Below, piece by piece: positions 10,582 through 20,902 of a stretch of 64,000 nucleotides of DNA. A program made the position numbers and the translations under genes. Origin of the DNA: Salvator merianae (Eukaryota; Chordata; Lepidosauria; Squamata; Teiidae); assembly GCA_003586115.2 (NCBI GenBank), contig QVOM02000042.1, forward strand, positions 78,948,202 to 79,012,201, given 5' to 3'. Positions within the stretch are counted from its first letter, which is position 1, and each line of letters starts with the position of its first letter. The notes beneath the pieces are model-generated. The model saw only the letters and a program-made list of their open reading frames with translations. It had not been told where the DNA came from and did not search any database.

Positions 10582-10663
10582 TGAATCCTGCATTGAGCAG
10601 GGGGTTGGACTCGATGACCCTGGAGGTCCCTTCCAACTCTTCTATGATTCTATGATTCTATGA
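9980..10663 (+). mobile_element. CR1 LINE, 5'-truncated, with 3' terminal repeat
   Basis: This holds the C-terminal third of the CR1 ORF2, a short 3' UTR with the typical GGACTCGATGACCCTGGAGG and TCCCTTCCAACTC, and a terminus of tandem 8-mers (ATTCTATG) at 10640-10663. Those 8-mer repeats, instead of poly-A, are diagnostic for CR1. It is truncated 5' like most CR1 copies. A MITE has inserted at the very end of its tail (10669). Confidence 0.92.
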
Positions 10664-10668
10664 ACTAT

Positions 10669-10848
10669 GGCCCTTTCTGCACTTGGCCCTACTCCAGATT
10701 ATATCGTGGAATAGGGATCTGCCATCTGCATGCTACTATGAACTATGGCAGGCCCCACCTGGTGTCTGCTATAATCTGCACTAGCGTGCGGACAGCAGGT
10801 TCCTATTCTGGGATATAGTCCAGAATAAAGCCAAGTGCAGAAAGGGCC
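10669..10848. mobile_element. Harbinger-like MITE, TAT family copy 2
   Basis: 180 bp, with GGCCCTTTCTGCACTTGGCC at the left and its complement at the right. The target duplication TAT is perfect (10666-10668 and 10849-10851). It lies immediately after the ATTCTATG repeats of the CR1 copy, so it inserted after that LINE. Confidence 0.9.
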
Positions 10849-10870
10849 TATGTAGATAACTTTAGACTGT

Positions 10871-11040
10871 TACAGGCTGTAGCTCAGTGGTAATGCAAGC
10901 AGCCTAGAAAGCAGAGTCCTGCTGGTTCAATCCCCCAGCCTCTCCCCCATAGCAGGCTATGGCAAATCACTTCTGTGTCTCTGTCAAGAAAACTGCATAG
11001 AGGTGCCCATGTAGTCAACCAGGAGTTGGCCAACCTACCA
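10871..11040 (+). mobile_element. tRNA-derived SINE
   Basis: The 5' part has an RNA polymerase III A box (TAGCTCAGTGG, 10880-10890) and B box (GGTTCAATCC, 10924-10933). It is followed by a non-tRNA body containing CAAATCACTTCTGTGTCTCT, GCCAAG-like AAGAAAACTGCATAGAGG and AACCAGGAGTTGGCC. The tRNA-like cloverleaf is too degraded, with a mismatched acceptor stem, to be a tRNA gene. The body resembles the tRNA-SINE bodies common in reptiles. Confidence 0.72.
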
Positions 11041-11697
11041 TATTATCATCAGAAGATCACCATGCCCCTAGGAACTGCCACAGAACTATAGAGAAGTGAA
11101 GAGGAAATAGAAAAACCTTGAGAGTTCTAGGCTGCATCCACATGGATGAAAGAAAGCACTCAGTGGAGGCCTGTGGAGCACCTAATTTGCACTTTAAGAA
11201 ATTACAGCAGATTAAAGAAACATCAACTGAACTGAACAGCACTAGCAAATCACATTAAAAGATGCTGAAAAGAAGCCAACAAGAAGGGCTTTCAAAATCA
11301 GGCATTTTCTGCATGGACAGATGATAACATACCAAGCATTAAAGGAAAGAAGAAAGTGATGCACATCCCAGTATTTTTCCCATAACAGTTTCTTACACAC
11401 ACCTTTGTATTAGTAGCATAGTTCCAGAAGTAAAGGGATTATTTTCCTGTGTGATACAGGAGGCAGGACACCAAACCTATATATAGCCCCCTCCCTTGCT
11501 CTGCTGATACACTTCTGAGATGAGGTGTTAATGAACGTTATTAAGAAAGCTTCACCACACGTAGAGGGGAGTTTCCCTACTAATTAATAAGATATTTCTG
11601 TAAAGTTCTGTTACGGTTATTCAGCTGGATAAGAACCTAGGAAAGCCTTTTAGGGGGGATGTACTGTCACTATGGCAAAACATTGCAAGTTTCCACT
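11041..11697. other. No gene recognised; possible LTR-like segment
   Basis: Around 11470-11660 there is a TATA-like CCTATATATAGCC and, later, a purine run AGGGGGGAT ahead of TGTCAC. These are reminiscent of LTR promoters and a polypurine tract, but no paired LTR or flanking duplication is visible. Treat as unassigned. Confidence 0.35.
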
Positions 11698-11705
11698 CTT
11701 GTTGT

Positions 11706-11910
11706 CAGAGGCAGCCGCCAGCTTTAAGCCCAGGTGTTTGCGCCCACGCAAAGCACGCCATGGCTGTTCGTGGGGCCTCCAGGCCTCTGTACTACCGCAG
11801 CAGGTTGCTACCTGCTGTGGCAGTATGGAGGCCCAGAGGCCCCGCGAACAGCCATGGCACGCTTTGCACGGGGCACGAACACCCGGGCTTAAAGCTGGCA
11901 GCCGCCACTG
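11706..11910. mobile_element. hAT-like MITE, family copy 2
   Basis: 205 bp with long inverted arms starting CAGAGGCAGCCGCCAGC, then TTTAAG. The target duplication CTTGTTGT is perfect (11698-11705 and 11911-11918). The GC-rich arms produce an 82-aa frame that is not a gene. Its closest relative is the copy at 12031. Confidence 0.92.
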
Positions 11911-12030
11911 CTTGTTGTAAATTGAACTACTTTGGCTAAGTTAATAGTGCTTTTATAAGTACTTCCAAGAGGGAGATGTTGAGTTCTGACTAAAATAGAT
12001 GGCTGTCACTGAAAAAGGAGATGTATTGAT

Positions 12031-12209
12031 CAGCGGCGGCCGGCGGCCTTAAGCCTTGGTGTTCGCGCCCCGCGCAAAGCATGCCACGGCTGTTTGTGGG
12101 TCCTAGCGACCTGCTGAGGCGGTACAGAGGCCCAGAGGCCCTGCGAACGGCCATGCCACGCTTTGCGCGGGGTGCGAACACCAAGGCTTAAAGCTGCCGG
12201 CCGTCGCTG
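12031..12209. mobile_element. hAT-like MITE, family copy 3
   Basis: 179 bp, starting CAGCGGCGGCCGGCGGCC, then TTAAG, with complementary end ...GTCGCTG. The 8-bp duplication GTATTGAT is perfect (12023-12030 and 12210-12217). It lies only 120 bp from copy 2 and shares its arm sequence, but its different target duplication shows an independent insertion. Confidence 0.92.
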
Positions 12210-12217
12210 GTATTGAT

Positions 12218-12566
12218 TATATAAAATGCAATTAACATAAATGTAAATGTAAGCGTAAATGTAAAAGTCTATTCATTTGTTAAGGACTTCTAATATAAAG
12301 GCCCATAGAAACGAGTCTGACACTGAAACAACATCTCAGGCTGCAAGTGATAGACTTCAGCCATAGCCATCTCCTGGCTGTTCCGAATACCACCTCCATG
12401 TCTTTCCTCCCTGTTGGAAGAGAACTTCTTTGTATACATTGCATGGTTTGCTTTGTGCCCCTAAGCTAGCATACTGCCACAGCTTGTGTTGCCTGTGTTG
12501 AAGAAAAGTTTCCTCTACTAGTTCTGAAGTAAGTTTTACCTGCCAGAATCCTTCAGTTTTAGCCTC
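12218..12566. other. No gene recognised
   Basis: A short tandem of TAAATG-like units at about 12237-12262 lies in AT-rich DNA. Nothing else is supported. Confidence 0.55.
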
Positions 12567-12569
12567 TTA

Positions 12570-12955
12570 GGGCCTGTTTGCACTTTGTACTAGCGCACAT
12601 AGTACAGTGCTTCCACACTCTGCAGAGGTCCTTGTGACTGGGAGCAGTATAACGCTGCTCCTGATCGCAACTAGCCGTGGAGTCAAATTAGTGCTCCACA
12701 TCTTTACCGGGAGCTGATAGTCAACTCCTAGTAAGGTGCATTCACATTTGCTGCAGCTGCGTCTGCGCGTGCTTCCCAGACACTGCCACGGTAAGGATCC
12801 AGCAAGGTTACCAGCATTCGCACTGTGAATGCTGATAGCCTGCCAAAGGCAAGTACTATGGCCACGCAGCACAGACAGTGTCCACACTGCAGGGTCATTA
12901 CCATCATAGAACAGGATAATTATCCTATTCTACAGAGGTAAGTGCGAAAAGGCCC
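12570..12955 (-). mobile_element. Harbinger-like element, palindrome family
   Basis: Ends are GGGCCTGTTTGCACTTTG at the left and, on the minus strand, GGGCCTTTTCGCACTTACC at the right. Flanks are TTA and TTC, one mismatch from a 3-bp duplication. Read on the minus strand it follows the same order as 52826-53586: terminus, a subterminal hairpin (GATAATTATC), a GCAGTGTGGACAC block and a near-palindrome ACCAGCATTC...GAATGCTGAT (12810-12837 on plus). It has no transposase frame. Confidence 0.75.
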
Positions 12956-12958
12956 TTC

Positions 12959-13690
12959 TATCTGAACGACTTGATTTGTATATTGTGCAACTTACTAATA
13001 ATTTATACATTTCTCTAATTTGCCTAACATGTACACGAAACTCTGTTTAGGGAAATGAAATGCCTGTCCGCATTTCACAACTAGGTTCATAGTGAGGTTA
13101 AGACATCGTGCATAGTGACTCCCCAACTTCCTGTCAGATTGTCTGGAAACTTATAAAGGACTAGACTTGTTCTAGTCTTTCTTGACTCGTCTCAAATTAT
13201 TCTCAGGCATGATTTTCGCACCAATATGGTCTTGATAGCCCTGCAAGATAACACCTGTCACTAGGGGCTTAACTAAAACAGATCCAGAGCTTTTTAGTGC
13301 TATTACTATCACGGAATCCGAAGGAAACAACACCAGCAAAAGCAAAAAACAGGATGAGTATCAAAAATAATTACTTAGAAACCATCATCAGAATGCAAAC
13401 CATTTCCAGTCACAGAGACTGAACCATAGAAATAATAATTGATTCCTTAATTGATGGATATAAAACTATACATTGGGTCATGAATCTATGGGCCTTTACA
13501 AAGCTATCGCTAAAGTGGTATACTAACTAAGGGGTCCAGGAGCCTCCCTTCTGCAACTTGGTACCGTCCAAGGGAGGTCCCTCCCCCTCCTAGTAAGTAA
13601 GTAAGAAACAACAGAGCTTCAGAGATCCTATAGGATCCATTGAACTTACTCCAGGCACACTGTCAGGATCAACACAATGACAAAACAATA
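12959..13690. other. No gene recognised
   Basis: AT-rich DNA downstream of the gypsy remnant's truncated end. No LTR, exon or RNA gene could be supported. Confidence 0.5.
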
Positions 13691-13723
13691 CAGGAAATAC
13701 AACTTTTTTTTTTTTTGTAGCGT

Positions 13724-14105
13724 TTAAATGAATTCTTCCGTAATAACTAGTGCTGTTTGTTGTGGAAATCTTCCCTTCCCCTTTACATTTGACCTAAAGA
13801 ATAGCCTATGCACAGCTTCTTTTTCTTCAAACACATCTGCAAAGTCACTATACTCAGCGGGCAGCTGGTGGATTGGATGTTGGTCCTGTGTAGTAGAGCA
13901 GTCTGCAGTCTGAGCCAACAAAAGGGATTTCTAATGCCACTCCAGAGAGCCCTTTATTGTTTCTATGTAGAATACACTTGTCAAAATCAAAGATAATTAC
14001 TCGCTTACTCCATACTACATGTGCGTTGTGGTTCCAAAGCCAATCCGCACCCAGAATTACTGGACAGTAGAAAATTTGAACCACCTGAAAGTGTAATTCC
14101 TCCAC
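13724..14105 (-). pseudogene. Gypsy protease-RT linker and RT start, frameshifted
   Basis: Two overlapping minus-strand frames cover this region. The 13854-14105 frame has LGADWLWNHN (18-27) and WSKRVIIFD (32-40), equivalent to the conserved LGMDWL...HNP and W-x-x-x-x-I-x-F elements at the end of the gypsy protease region. The 13724-13921 frame has LPAEYSDFADVFEEKEA (20-36), the conserved lead-in to the reverse transcriptase. The shift between frames and loss of the RT palm domain make it a pseudogene. Confidence 0.75.
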
Positions 14106-14108
14106 ATG

Positions 14109-14366
14109 CTAGGAAACTCTGGCTTTGAGGCATGTTGTTCTATGTCTCTCAGAACCTTCATAATTTACAAAAATGTCTGGTTCTGCTAACTTGACTGTGG
14201 GGAGCTTGAACTTATCAACCAAGCTGGTCTTGATGATGGTACGGCTAGCCTCAACATCTACCAAGGTTTCCACAATGAACTCACCCAATCTAGGCACAGT
14301 GATGTGTAGATCCAGAACTAGATGTCTGAGTAGAGCATCATTGTCATCAGTGGGGCAAGCAAGCAA
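14109..14366 (-). pseudogene. Gypsy aspartic protease fragment, inactive
   Basis: This 85-aa frame matches the retropepsin-like domain between Gag and RT. The active-site segment reads L-V-D-V-E-A-S at residues 35-41, where the family has D-S/T-G-A-S. The catalytic Asp (37) survives, but the essential glycine is replaced by Glu, so it would be inactive. The following residues, IIKTSLVDKFKLPTVKL (44-60), are the typical stretch after the active-site loop. It sits between the knuckle and the linker to RT, in gypsy order. Confidence 0.75.
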
Positions 14367-14591
14367 TAGACCCTGCCTGTGTCCCTGCTGACAAGCAGGA
14401 CTTGCCCATTTCCCTGCTCTGGAGTTGGGCTGGAGGAGACTGAACTGGAAGAAGAACCAATGTCTCGGAGTTACCTGACACTAGCTATGGGAAGCTTGGA
14501 GATTCTCTTGGTGCCTTTCTTGACTTTAATGGAAATTGCTTCTTCGGCAGATATGATAGCTAGATTTAGCATCACGATTGGGTTTCTTGGG

Positions 14592-14633
14592 CCATTCCAA
14601 GGCTATATACCCAGTCTCTCCACAGTACATACA
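14592..14633 (-). other. Degenerate zinc knuckle of gypsy Gag
   Basis: On the minus strand two cysteine codons spaced C-x2-C are followed by GETGYIA-like residues. The histidine and third cysteine of a CCHC knuckle are replaced by tyrosine and tryptophan at the expected spacing. The knuckle normally binds RNA. This one could not hold zinc. Confidence 0.5.
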
Positions 14634-15048
14634 CAGTCCTTGAGATCTTTGGTTTCTTTCATCAGTGGACAACTGCAGGTGTGAGATTGCCTCAGTTGGC
14701 ATTGTGGTGCTGGAAGGCAGGAAAAGTTTGTACCGACCCAGCTGTGTGGATTTTCAGTGACCAGTTGAAGCGTGGCCATCTCCCCTTCCAAACAGGCTGC
14801 CAGTTACATTTATCCTTGTATGGCCTGGTTGAGCCCATCGTGGAAAAACATCATAAATGTGACATCTCCCAAGTCTGGTACTTTTGTGGTGAGCATATGA
14901 AACTCAGAGGCATAGATGGCCACTGTTTGCTGATCTTGTTTAATACTTAGTTTTTAGATAACATATTCCTGGTGTGCAGGGTCACTGTATTGTAATTCTA
15001 TGGAACACAGAAAATATTCAAAGTCCCAAGTCTCTTTCCCACTATGAT

Positions 15049-16609
15049 TCAATACCCCCAGAGTCCATTGTGCTGTTTGGACAGCCAAGAGGACAATGGA
15101 GCATCAGTGGGAAAGATATGGGGGCAAACTGTCATATACATTCTAAGTTGCATCACGAATACCTGAAGTCTTGTAGAGTTCCCATCAAACACAGCAGGTA
15201 GCTGGATATCTGACTGATGTGGTGGCCCATAATGATCACATGGATGCCAAGCAGGCACAGCTGCAGGGGAAGCTGGTGCTGTTGAACAGGTGGCAGAGTC
15301 CGATTGCCCCATCCAGTTGCAGGATCCAAGTGTCCCAGGAATGATACCCATTGCGGTCCCTTGGCAGACCTGAGGCTGGCTAATCCCCTTGCAGTGTCAA
15401 CAGGAGCTCCCCACGAATGTGAAGGGGGCAGGGTGACTTGTGCTCTGTCAGGGGCTGTCGCCAATTCCCTTGGTCATGCAGCTGGGTGGCTGGAAGACAT
15501 AGTAGCTGCATGAGAGACTGGTGGAGCCAATTGCTCGAGCACATCCAGCAGCCACTCTGTTTCATGCTGTGTACCTTGAGCTGCTCTAGACTGACCCTGA
15601 AGGTGACCAGTGACAAAGCTGTCTTGAACAACTTGATATGGTTCCTACAAGTGGTCATATAGCCCTTCTTTGGTGGATTGATTGCTGTGTAGCGCCCAGG
15701 CTCTTTTGAGACCAGTTAGTTCACCATCAGTAGTCTGCTCAGACTGGTAGGTGGTGGGTGCTCTGCTAGGATCAGTAGCTCCAGATGTGGCAAGAGCCTG
15801 GGAGCTTGGTGTTTTTCCAGATGTGACTATGCAGCTTGGTAATGGGGCTGCAGTTTGCAACAAGATGTCCTTGTTGCATTTTAGTGTCACCTCCCAGCAC
15901 TGGGAGTCGTCAACCGGTTGAGCTGGAGGCTGTTCATGTGGTGGCATCTGTGTGGGTGTGACAGTTCCTGGAGGGATGTGATCTCTGGTCAACGTCTCTT
16001 TCTCCTGGGTAGGGGGGTTGTCAGAAGCAGATAGGGAATGATTTGGCCTCTGGGCCTGGCAATTTGGTACAGTGCCAGTGGTTAGGTCATGCACTTGCTG
16101 GGTTTGCTCAACCCAGCATGGTATGGTATGGTACTCATCTCCTGATATAAAGTGCCTGGAAGACTGTAATCCAAGCACTTCTGTACTCTGGCCAAGTAGT
16201 CTGACGTGGTAAACTCAGTGGGCACATACAAAGCCCTGGGTGTACTGTTGGTAACTTGTGATCCCATTCAAACACTGGGCATCAGATTCATGACTCTGGG
16301 ATGCAACAGCACCTAGATTCTGCAGTTGAGACAATCGGACAGAAATGTAGCTGGGGTAGCAATCCACTTCTGCATTCATTGCCACAACTTCAGGTTACAG
16401 CCTACTGGTAATGAACACCCTCTTCCAGCCTGACCCTGCTGGTCACCCATCCTGCCTATAGAGCCTGCAGCCTCTTGAGTTCTGTGTGGAACATCTCCAG
16501 GACTAAGTCTGGCTGAGTTGACAAGATGGTGAGAAACCACAGCCACATCTGCAATCATCTGGTCCATGGCAGGTGGGAGTTGGCCATAATCCCGCAGGGC
16601 CTCAGCCAT
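15049..16609 (-). pseudogene. Gypsy Gag-like region, broken
   Basis: Several minus-strand frames (16376-16609, 15645-16178, 15380-15658 and 15049-15351) are separated by stops and shifts. The 15049-15351 frame has the phrase LPAVFDGNSTRLQVFV followed by YMTVCPHIFPTDA. This matches the capsid-like portion typical of vertebrate Ty3/gypsy Gag, where a FDG-x-P/S-x-x-L-x-x-F motif is followed by a tyrosine-rich helix and F-x-x-D. The 177-aa frame upstream is Pro/Gln/Thr-rich and not informative. The Gag would package element RNA, but with this number of breaks no protein is made. Confidence 0.62.
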
Positions 16610-16620
16610 ATTCTGAGTTG

Positions 16621-17787
16621 GTGGTGATCTTTTATTCCGTTAAGACCACTTTCCCATTCAACAGACATAAGCTTAACCATGCTAGCAAGCTTTATTTGAT
16701 AAAAGATCAAGAGTGCAGCACTGCTCACCGAATATATCCACCTGCCTGATTCCCACAATCCAGATCATGCCCACACTACAATAACCTTCTCATAGCCATC
16801 CAGTAGTTCCCAGCAGGGTGCTATCCCACTCACGGACGTCAGCTACAATACAAGAGAAACGCAGCATCCACCTGTAATGAAAGCTAGCAGGGAAGGCTGG
16901 GTATGGAAAAGTGACAAAGATGGCAGTGCTGCCAAGTGGATGGGGGTGGGGGTAGCCATTCAAATGCATGCAGATTCCCCTTTAAGTACTCTCCTCCAAG
17001 GGTGGGTGTAGATCCAGCCAAAGCTAAAAAGAAAAAAGCGGATGAGGCTAACTCGCAGACAAACAAGGCTCAGCCAATCAGAGCAAACACTGAACTGGAC
17101 AGTTTGGCTCCATCCATCCTTTCCAGGTTTTCCCCAAACTCAAACTGCAGCAGGCACATTCACATTCCATCCTGCACCTACTAAGCAAAGTTTGCAGTCT
17201 GGTTGTGCACAGTGAACATTTGCATTTCCTAAACTGAACTAAAAACCAGATAGACAAGCCACACAAAGAACAAAAATGTCTAACGAAGTCCCCCTCCCAA
17301 CAAAGCTAATGTTTTAAAAGGAGACACTATAGATTAATTTACAAGCTTGATGTGTGCCAGGAATGAAGAGAAAATTTCAAAGGGTTACTATTAAGAGAAC
17401 CCATGAGATCTAATTGTTCTCATTTGTGCTTTTGCAAACCAGGGAAATAACAAGGTCTCCTCTGCAGATCAAAGACACCTGGAGAAAGTTGTAGGGTAGG
17501 ATCCTTCCTTCTAAACTGTGAAGCTTTTTGTTTGTTTGTTTTTGTTTCTTTGAATTGAAACCAGAACAGACACAACAGGAATAGGTGACAATCCTAGGCT
17601 TACTACCTAAACACTACAATCCCCTTAGCAAACCCTGTGCTATCTGAAGGACACCCTTATGTTAGAATATATCCTCTATCCAGGTCCCCTGTGATCCAAG
17701 ATAAAGAACCGTAAGAAGCAAGAATGAACACTTCAAAATTGCCTAGCAAAGTATTTGACCAGACATATGGGTCACACTTTTCTCCAC
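16621..17787. other. No gene; possible gypsy leader or LTR edge
   Basis: On the minus strand an AATAAA at about 16692 is followed by GCTTGCTAGCA and then TGG, which could be an LTR end and primer-binding start upstream of the gag remnant. There is no second LTR to compare it with. A (GTTT)n-like stretch lies at about 17528-17550. Nothing else is supported. Confidence 0.35.
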
Positions 17788-17790
17788 TAT

Positions 17791-17920
17791 TGCCCTTTCT
17801 GCACTGGGTCTTATTCCAGATATAATCTAGAGTTGGCCTACCATAGTCTGCACTAGTACGTAGACAACAGGACTCTATTCTGGGATATATCCTGAAATAA
17901 GACCCAGTGCAGAAAGAGCC
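17791..17920. mobile_element. Harbinger-like MITE, TAT family copy 3
   Basis: A 130-bp internally shortened copy, starting TGCCCTTTCTGCACTGG (first base mutated) and ending with the complement of GGCTCTTTCTGCACTGG. The target duplication TAT is perfect (17788-17790 and 17921-17923). Confidence 0.85.
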
Positions 17921-17975
17921 TATGTTTTGTATTTCTATTGAAACTACAGTAACATCCACTTAAAAACTAGAATAT

Positions 17976-18020
17976 GAAAAAAAAAATATTTATTTATTCA
18001 TTCATTTATTTATTTATTTG
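17976..18020. repeat. Poly-A and (ATTT)n simple repeat
   Basis: A run of A is followed by ATTT/ATTC tetramers, abutting the LINE fragment that follows. On the minus strand it forms the A-rich end of that LINE. Confidence 0.85.
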
Positions 18021-18425
18021 CATTTTTATCACACCCTATACCCAAAGGTCTCAGGGCAGGCTACAACAATAAAAAACAGAATGTAAAGGCACACAATAAA
18101 GCAGTAGCCTGAAAGTGGGGAGGGAAAGCTGTATCTTAGCCAAAGACAAGGGTAAATAAGTGTGTCTTCACTGCTCTCCTAAAGATGTAAAGTGAAGAAG
18201 CTTGACACACCTCGGGAGGAAGAATGTTCCACAGCCTGGGGGCCACCACTGAAAAGACTCTATTCTGGGTGCCCACCCCTCTAGCTATTGAAGGTAGTGG
18301 TACAACCAGCAGGGCCACATCTGCAGATCTTAAGGCACAGGCAGGTTCTGAACAGCATTGTCTCATCTTGTCCTCTTTACAGCAGTGTGTCAATAGCCAT
18401 CATAGACAAAAAAAGATTTTTTAAA
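18010..18425 (-). mobile_element. L2-like LINE 3' end
   Basis: On the minus strand an ORF2 C-terminus (18393-18136) is followed by a 3' UTR. Its end (GCCTGCCCTGAGACCTTTGG, then a run of TATAAAAATGCAAATAAAT-like sequence) matches the GCGGTATAAAT-type 3' tail of reptilian L2-like LINEs. The fragment is 5'-truncated. Confidence 0.75.
18136..18393 (-). pseudogene. L2-like ORF2 C-terminal fragment
   Basis: This is an 85-aa frame. Residues 45-62 read RVFSVVAPRLWNILPPEV and 71-80 FRRAVKTHLF. That is the conserved C-terminal tail of L2-type and related CR1-group ORF2 proteins, downstream of the reverse transcriptase. The polymerase core and the endonuclease are absent. The same motif, more decayed, occurs at 45200-45300 on the minus strand. 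It is a truncated retrotransposon copy and not a host gene. Confidence 0.8.
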
Positions 18426-18489
18426 GTTGTGTTTTTCAATCTGAAGCAATAATGGAGAATCAATATTCGATTTGTCTTGATGGGGGAGA

Positions 18490-18665
18490 GATGTACATTT
18501 ATATCCCACCTTTTCTCCAACGAACCTGAGGAAGTGGATTAGGTTGAGAGCTTGGGACTGGCCCAAGGTCACCGAGTGCGGCTTCATGCCAGAGTGGAGA
18601 TCTGGACCCAAAACTCCTAGGTTCTAGTCTAGTGCTCTAGCCACTGTGCTACACTACACTGTCTC
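18490..18665 (-). mobile_element. MIR/CORE-type SINE
   Basis: The plus strand contains GACTGGCCCAAGGTCACCGA, then GAGATCTGGACCC and CTAGTGCTCTAGCCACTGTG before CTACAC. This is the reverse complement of the tRNA-related head and CORE domain of MIR-like amniote SINEs (GTGGCTAGAGCACTAG, GACCTTGGGCCAG). Substitutions are moderate and the Pol III boxes are decayed. Confidence 0.7.
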
Positions 18666-18669
18666 TAAC

Positions 18670-19544
18670 CAACCATGTTTGCTTTTGCAATGTGTGCTTC
18701 AGATAAAAGAAAATACATGTACATTCCTGAATCAATTATTCCACAGTCTGCATTTTTAGCTTACCTAGAAAAAAACAAGAGAAATAAATTCCATTGAAAT
18801 TGGCACCCCTTAAAGGTATGTTAAATGACACCCTATCTTATTGGCATGATCAGGCCAGCACTGTATCTGCTTAATAACACTGTGAGATAGAGGGCACTTC
18901 CTGATATGCTTAAAATGCCAGCAGGTTGCTGGCACTGCAGCAAGAATGCCAGACAGCCCTGACACCATTTTAGGGCTCTGCCGGTAACATCAGCTACTTA
19001 ATCTGAAGTAAAGATAGTGTAGAAGATCCTACATTATATTTACTGATCCAGCACAGTTTCTGGGAGCTTGCCATACATGTGAAGAAAGGAACAGGGCCGT
19101 GAGCTCCTCGAAGTGGCCTTCAATGCAAGGCTGGAGGAGCCTTGAACATGTCCGGAGAGTCACATTATGGAGCAATGCTGGCATTCCATCAAGATCTGGC
19201 ATTGCCCCTTGCCATCTGGAGAGTCCCATATTCATTCCTTGTATAACGTTTCTACATTACAAAGCAGGTAGAAGACAACTTCTCTTCCATAACACTTTTT
19301 TTCCAGCACAGTATTCTTACAATACAATTGGTAAAATGTGACTTTGCATGTTTAATGCAGCTCCAGAAACGGATTCTTAAAGGGCCACTGACCTGTGCTG
19401 GTAGACTGGGCCATCCCTTCATAGCACCACCGACGCATTGTTAGGCTGATATAGCACAATTTACTTTTTAATATTCTGACCTCAATTCCACAGTGCCATT
19501 GACCATATTGGCCAATTGGATTGCAACTCTGCAGTGTCACTGAC
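18670..19544. other. No gene recognised
   Basis: About 19095-19215 resembles the 8590-8710 and 38310-38440 segments (GGCATTGCCCCTTGCCATCTGG), a shared decayed transposon interior. The rest is unassigned. Confidence 0.5.
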
Positions 19545-19547
19545 TTA

Positions 19548-19998
19548 GGCCGGTCCAGACGCCCTCGAAATATCATGGCAGCTAGCAGTATTATGGAGAA
19601 AAGCCCCTCTGGAACTATCACTTCCTGCCTAGACAGTGTGGAGACTCGCGCTGACTGTGAGTGTTTTAGTAATGTGCACATCTGAGTACTCTGCCAGTGT
19701 GAAATACCCAAGTGTGCACATTGCTGCTATTGCACATGTGCAGCCATCTTCTTCCGCTCCCACACATCCATGGTGGCCAGATCAATGATGGAGACTCCGG
19801 CTACAAGGTCTTACCGCTGTTTCAGGAAAACCCACCGTCAGCATCGAGTTTTCCCACTATAGGCTATCATATGTTTTGGGGGCAATAGTGGGGCTATCGT
19901 GGGATTGCCACAAATATGGGTGGCAAATATGTGTGGCAATGCCACCACGGTGCAGCCATAATGGTGCTATACTGTATCTCCCCCATCTAGATGGGGCC
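19548..19998 (+). mobile_element. Harbinger-like element with TTA duplication (copy A)
   Basis: 451 bp, starting GGCCGGTCCAGACGCCC and ending CATCTAGATGGGGCC, with a perfect TTA duplication (19545-19547 and 19999-20001). The right arm has GGATTGCCACAAATATG and a hairpin-forming AGGAAAACCC...GTTTTCCC near 19825-19855. A paralogue in the same orientation lies at 20903-21350. It contains no transposase. Confidence 0.78.
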
Positions 19999-20529
19999 TT
20001 ACATTGGTAGACTATGAAAATATAGGAATGCCCCTGGTTACCACCCCTCACAACTGTATAGACAGAACCCTGCAATGTAAATGTGCTCCAATCTGCAGCA
20101 TACATTATCTCTCTCTTCATCCAGTGCTACAGTCAACATCAGACCAAGTCAGGACACTGAGTTTCAGCAGTTTCACCAAGGGCAATGTTTGGTCGCTCAA
20201 ATGCATAGGCTCTGGGCTGTTTGAAGTCTATCATTAAACCCTAGATTTTTATCAGCAGCAAAAGATGACAGAAGAAGTTAAAAGCATCAGACCATGAGCG
20301 ATTCACAGTTCTATCACTGTTATGTCAACAGTCTATAAACACAGCTGACAAATGGACTGGACGTTACTGCATTCCACAGACAGCTCCTCAGTTCAAAAAA
20401 ATCCACAATAGCCAGTTCCACATGAAATTCAGTTAAACAAGGTGCTTCGCCCCAGGTTTCCAGAAAACGCATGAGTTAGAAACTTTCATCAAACATCTAA
20501 ATATGTTTTAGGATTATTGCTTATTATAT

Positions 20530-20602
20530 ATTTTATTTTTATTGTTGTGACCCACCCTGGGAACTTCTGGTGAAGGGCAGGATATAAATTCTTAAATATC
20601 TA
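20530..20602 (+). mobile_element. LINE/SINE 3' tail fragment
   Basis: GTGACCCACCCTGGGAACTT followed by GAAGGGCAGGATATAAATTC is the plus-strand version of the GGGCGGTATAAAT-type 3' end shared by L2-like LINEs and SINEs in reptiles. It is only the tail. Confidence 0.6.
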
Positions 20603-20780
20603 GGGTATCCAATATTGTGCTGAAAAGCAACAATTATAAGAAAAGCAGATGTAGTACCATCTACCTGTCAAGCTATTGACCTGCTATGGTGTTAAATGCA
20701 AGCGTTGGCTTGATTGAGGAGGGAATGTAACACTGCATTGTGAAAAGGGAAAAGAAGAAAAAGAAAACTAATGATTGCCT

Positions 20781-20812
20781 TGTATCATAATGTATCATAA
20801 TGTATCATAATG
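20781..20812. repeat. 10-bp tandem repeat
   Basis: Three perfect copies of TGTATCATAA plus two bases of a fourth. Confidence 0.9.
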
Positions 20813-20902
20813 TCCCATTTCCCCATCTCCTCCTGCTTACTCTTCAATGAAGCATAAATGGCCCAGTGAAAGAAATCAGATGGGGTGCTCAGCCTAGTCT
20901 TA

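Larger units (their letters stand above)
13700..16620 (-). mobile_element. Ty3/gypsy retrotransposon remnant (gag to start of RT)
   Basis: Read on the minus strand, decayed pieces occur in the order expected of a Ty3/gypsy element: a Gag-like region (16609 to about 15049), a zinc-knuckle-like motif (about 14633-14592), an aspartic protease region (14366-14109), the protease-RT linker, and the first residues of reverse transcriptase (about 13860-13810). Everything beyond the start of RT, including integrase and the downstream LTR, is missing. Many stops and frameshifts break it up. No LTR pair or target duplication is visible. Confidence 0.82.
20002..20899. other. No gene recognised; LINE/SINE tail and small tandem inside
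   Basis: The only supported items are the LINE-type tail at about 20530-20602 and the 10-bp tandem at 20781-20812, listed separately. Confidence 0.5.

Noticed and set aside
10871..10945. tRNA gene, because A and B boxes are present
   Set aside because: The acceptor and other stems do not pair properly and the sequence continues into a SINE body.
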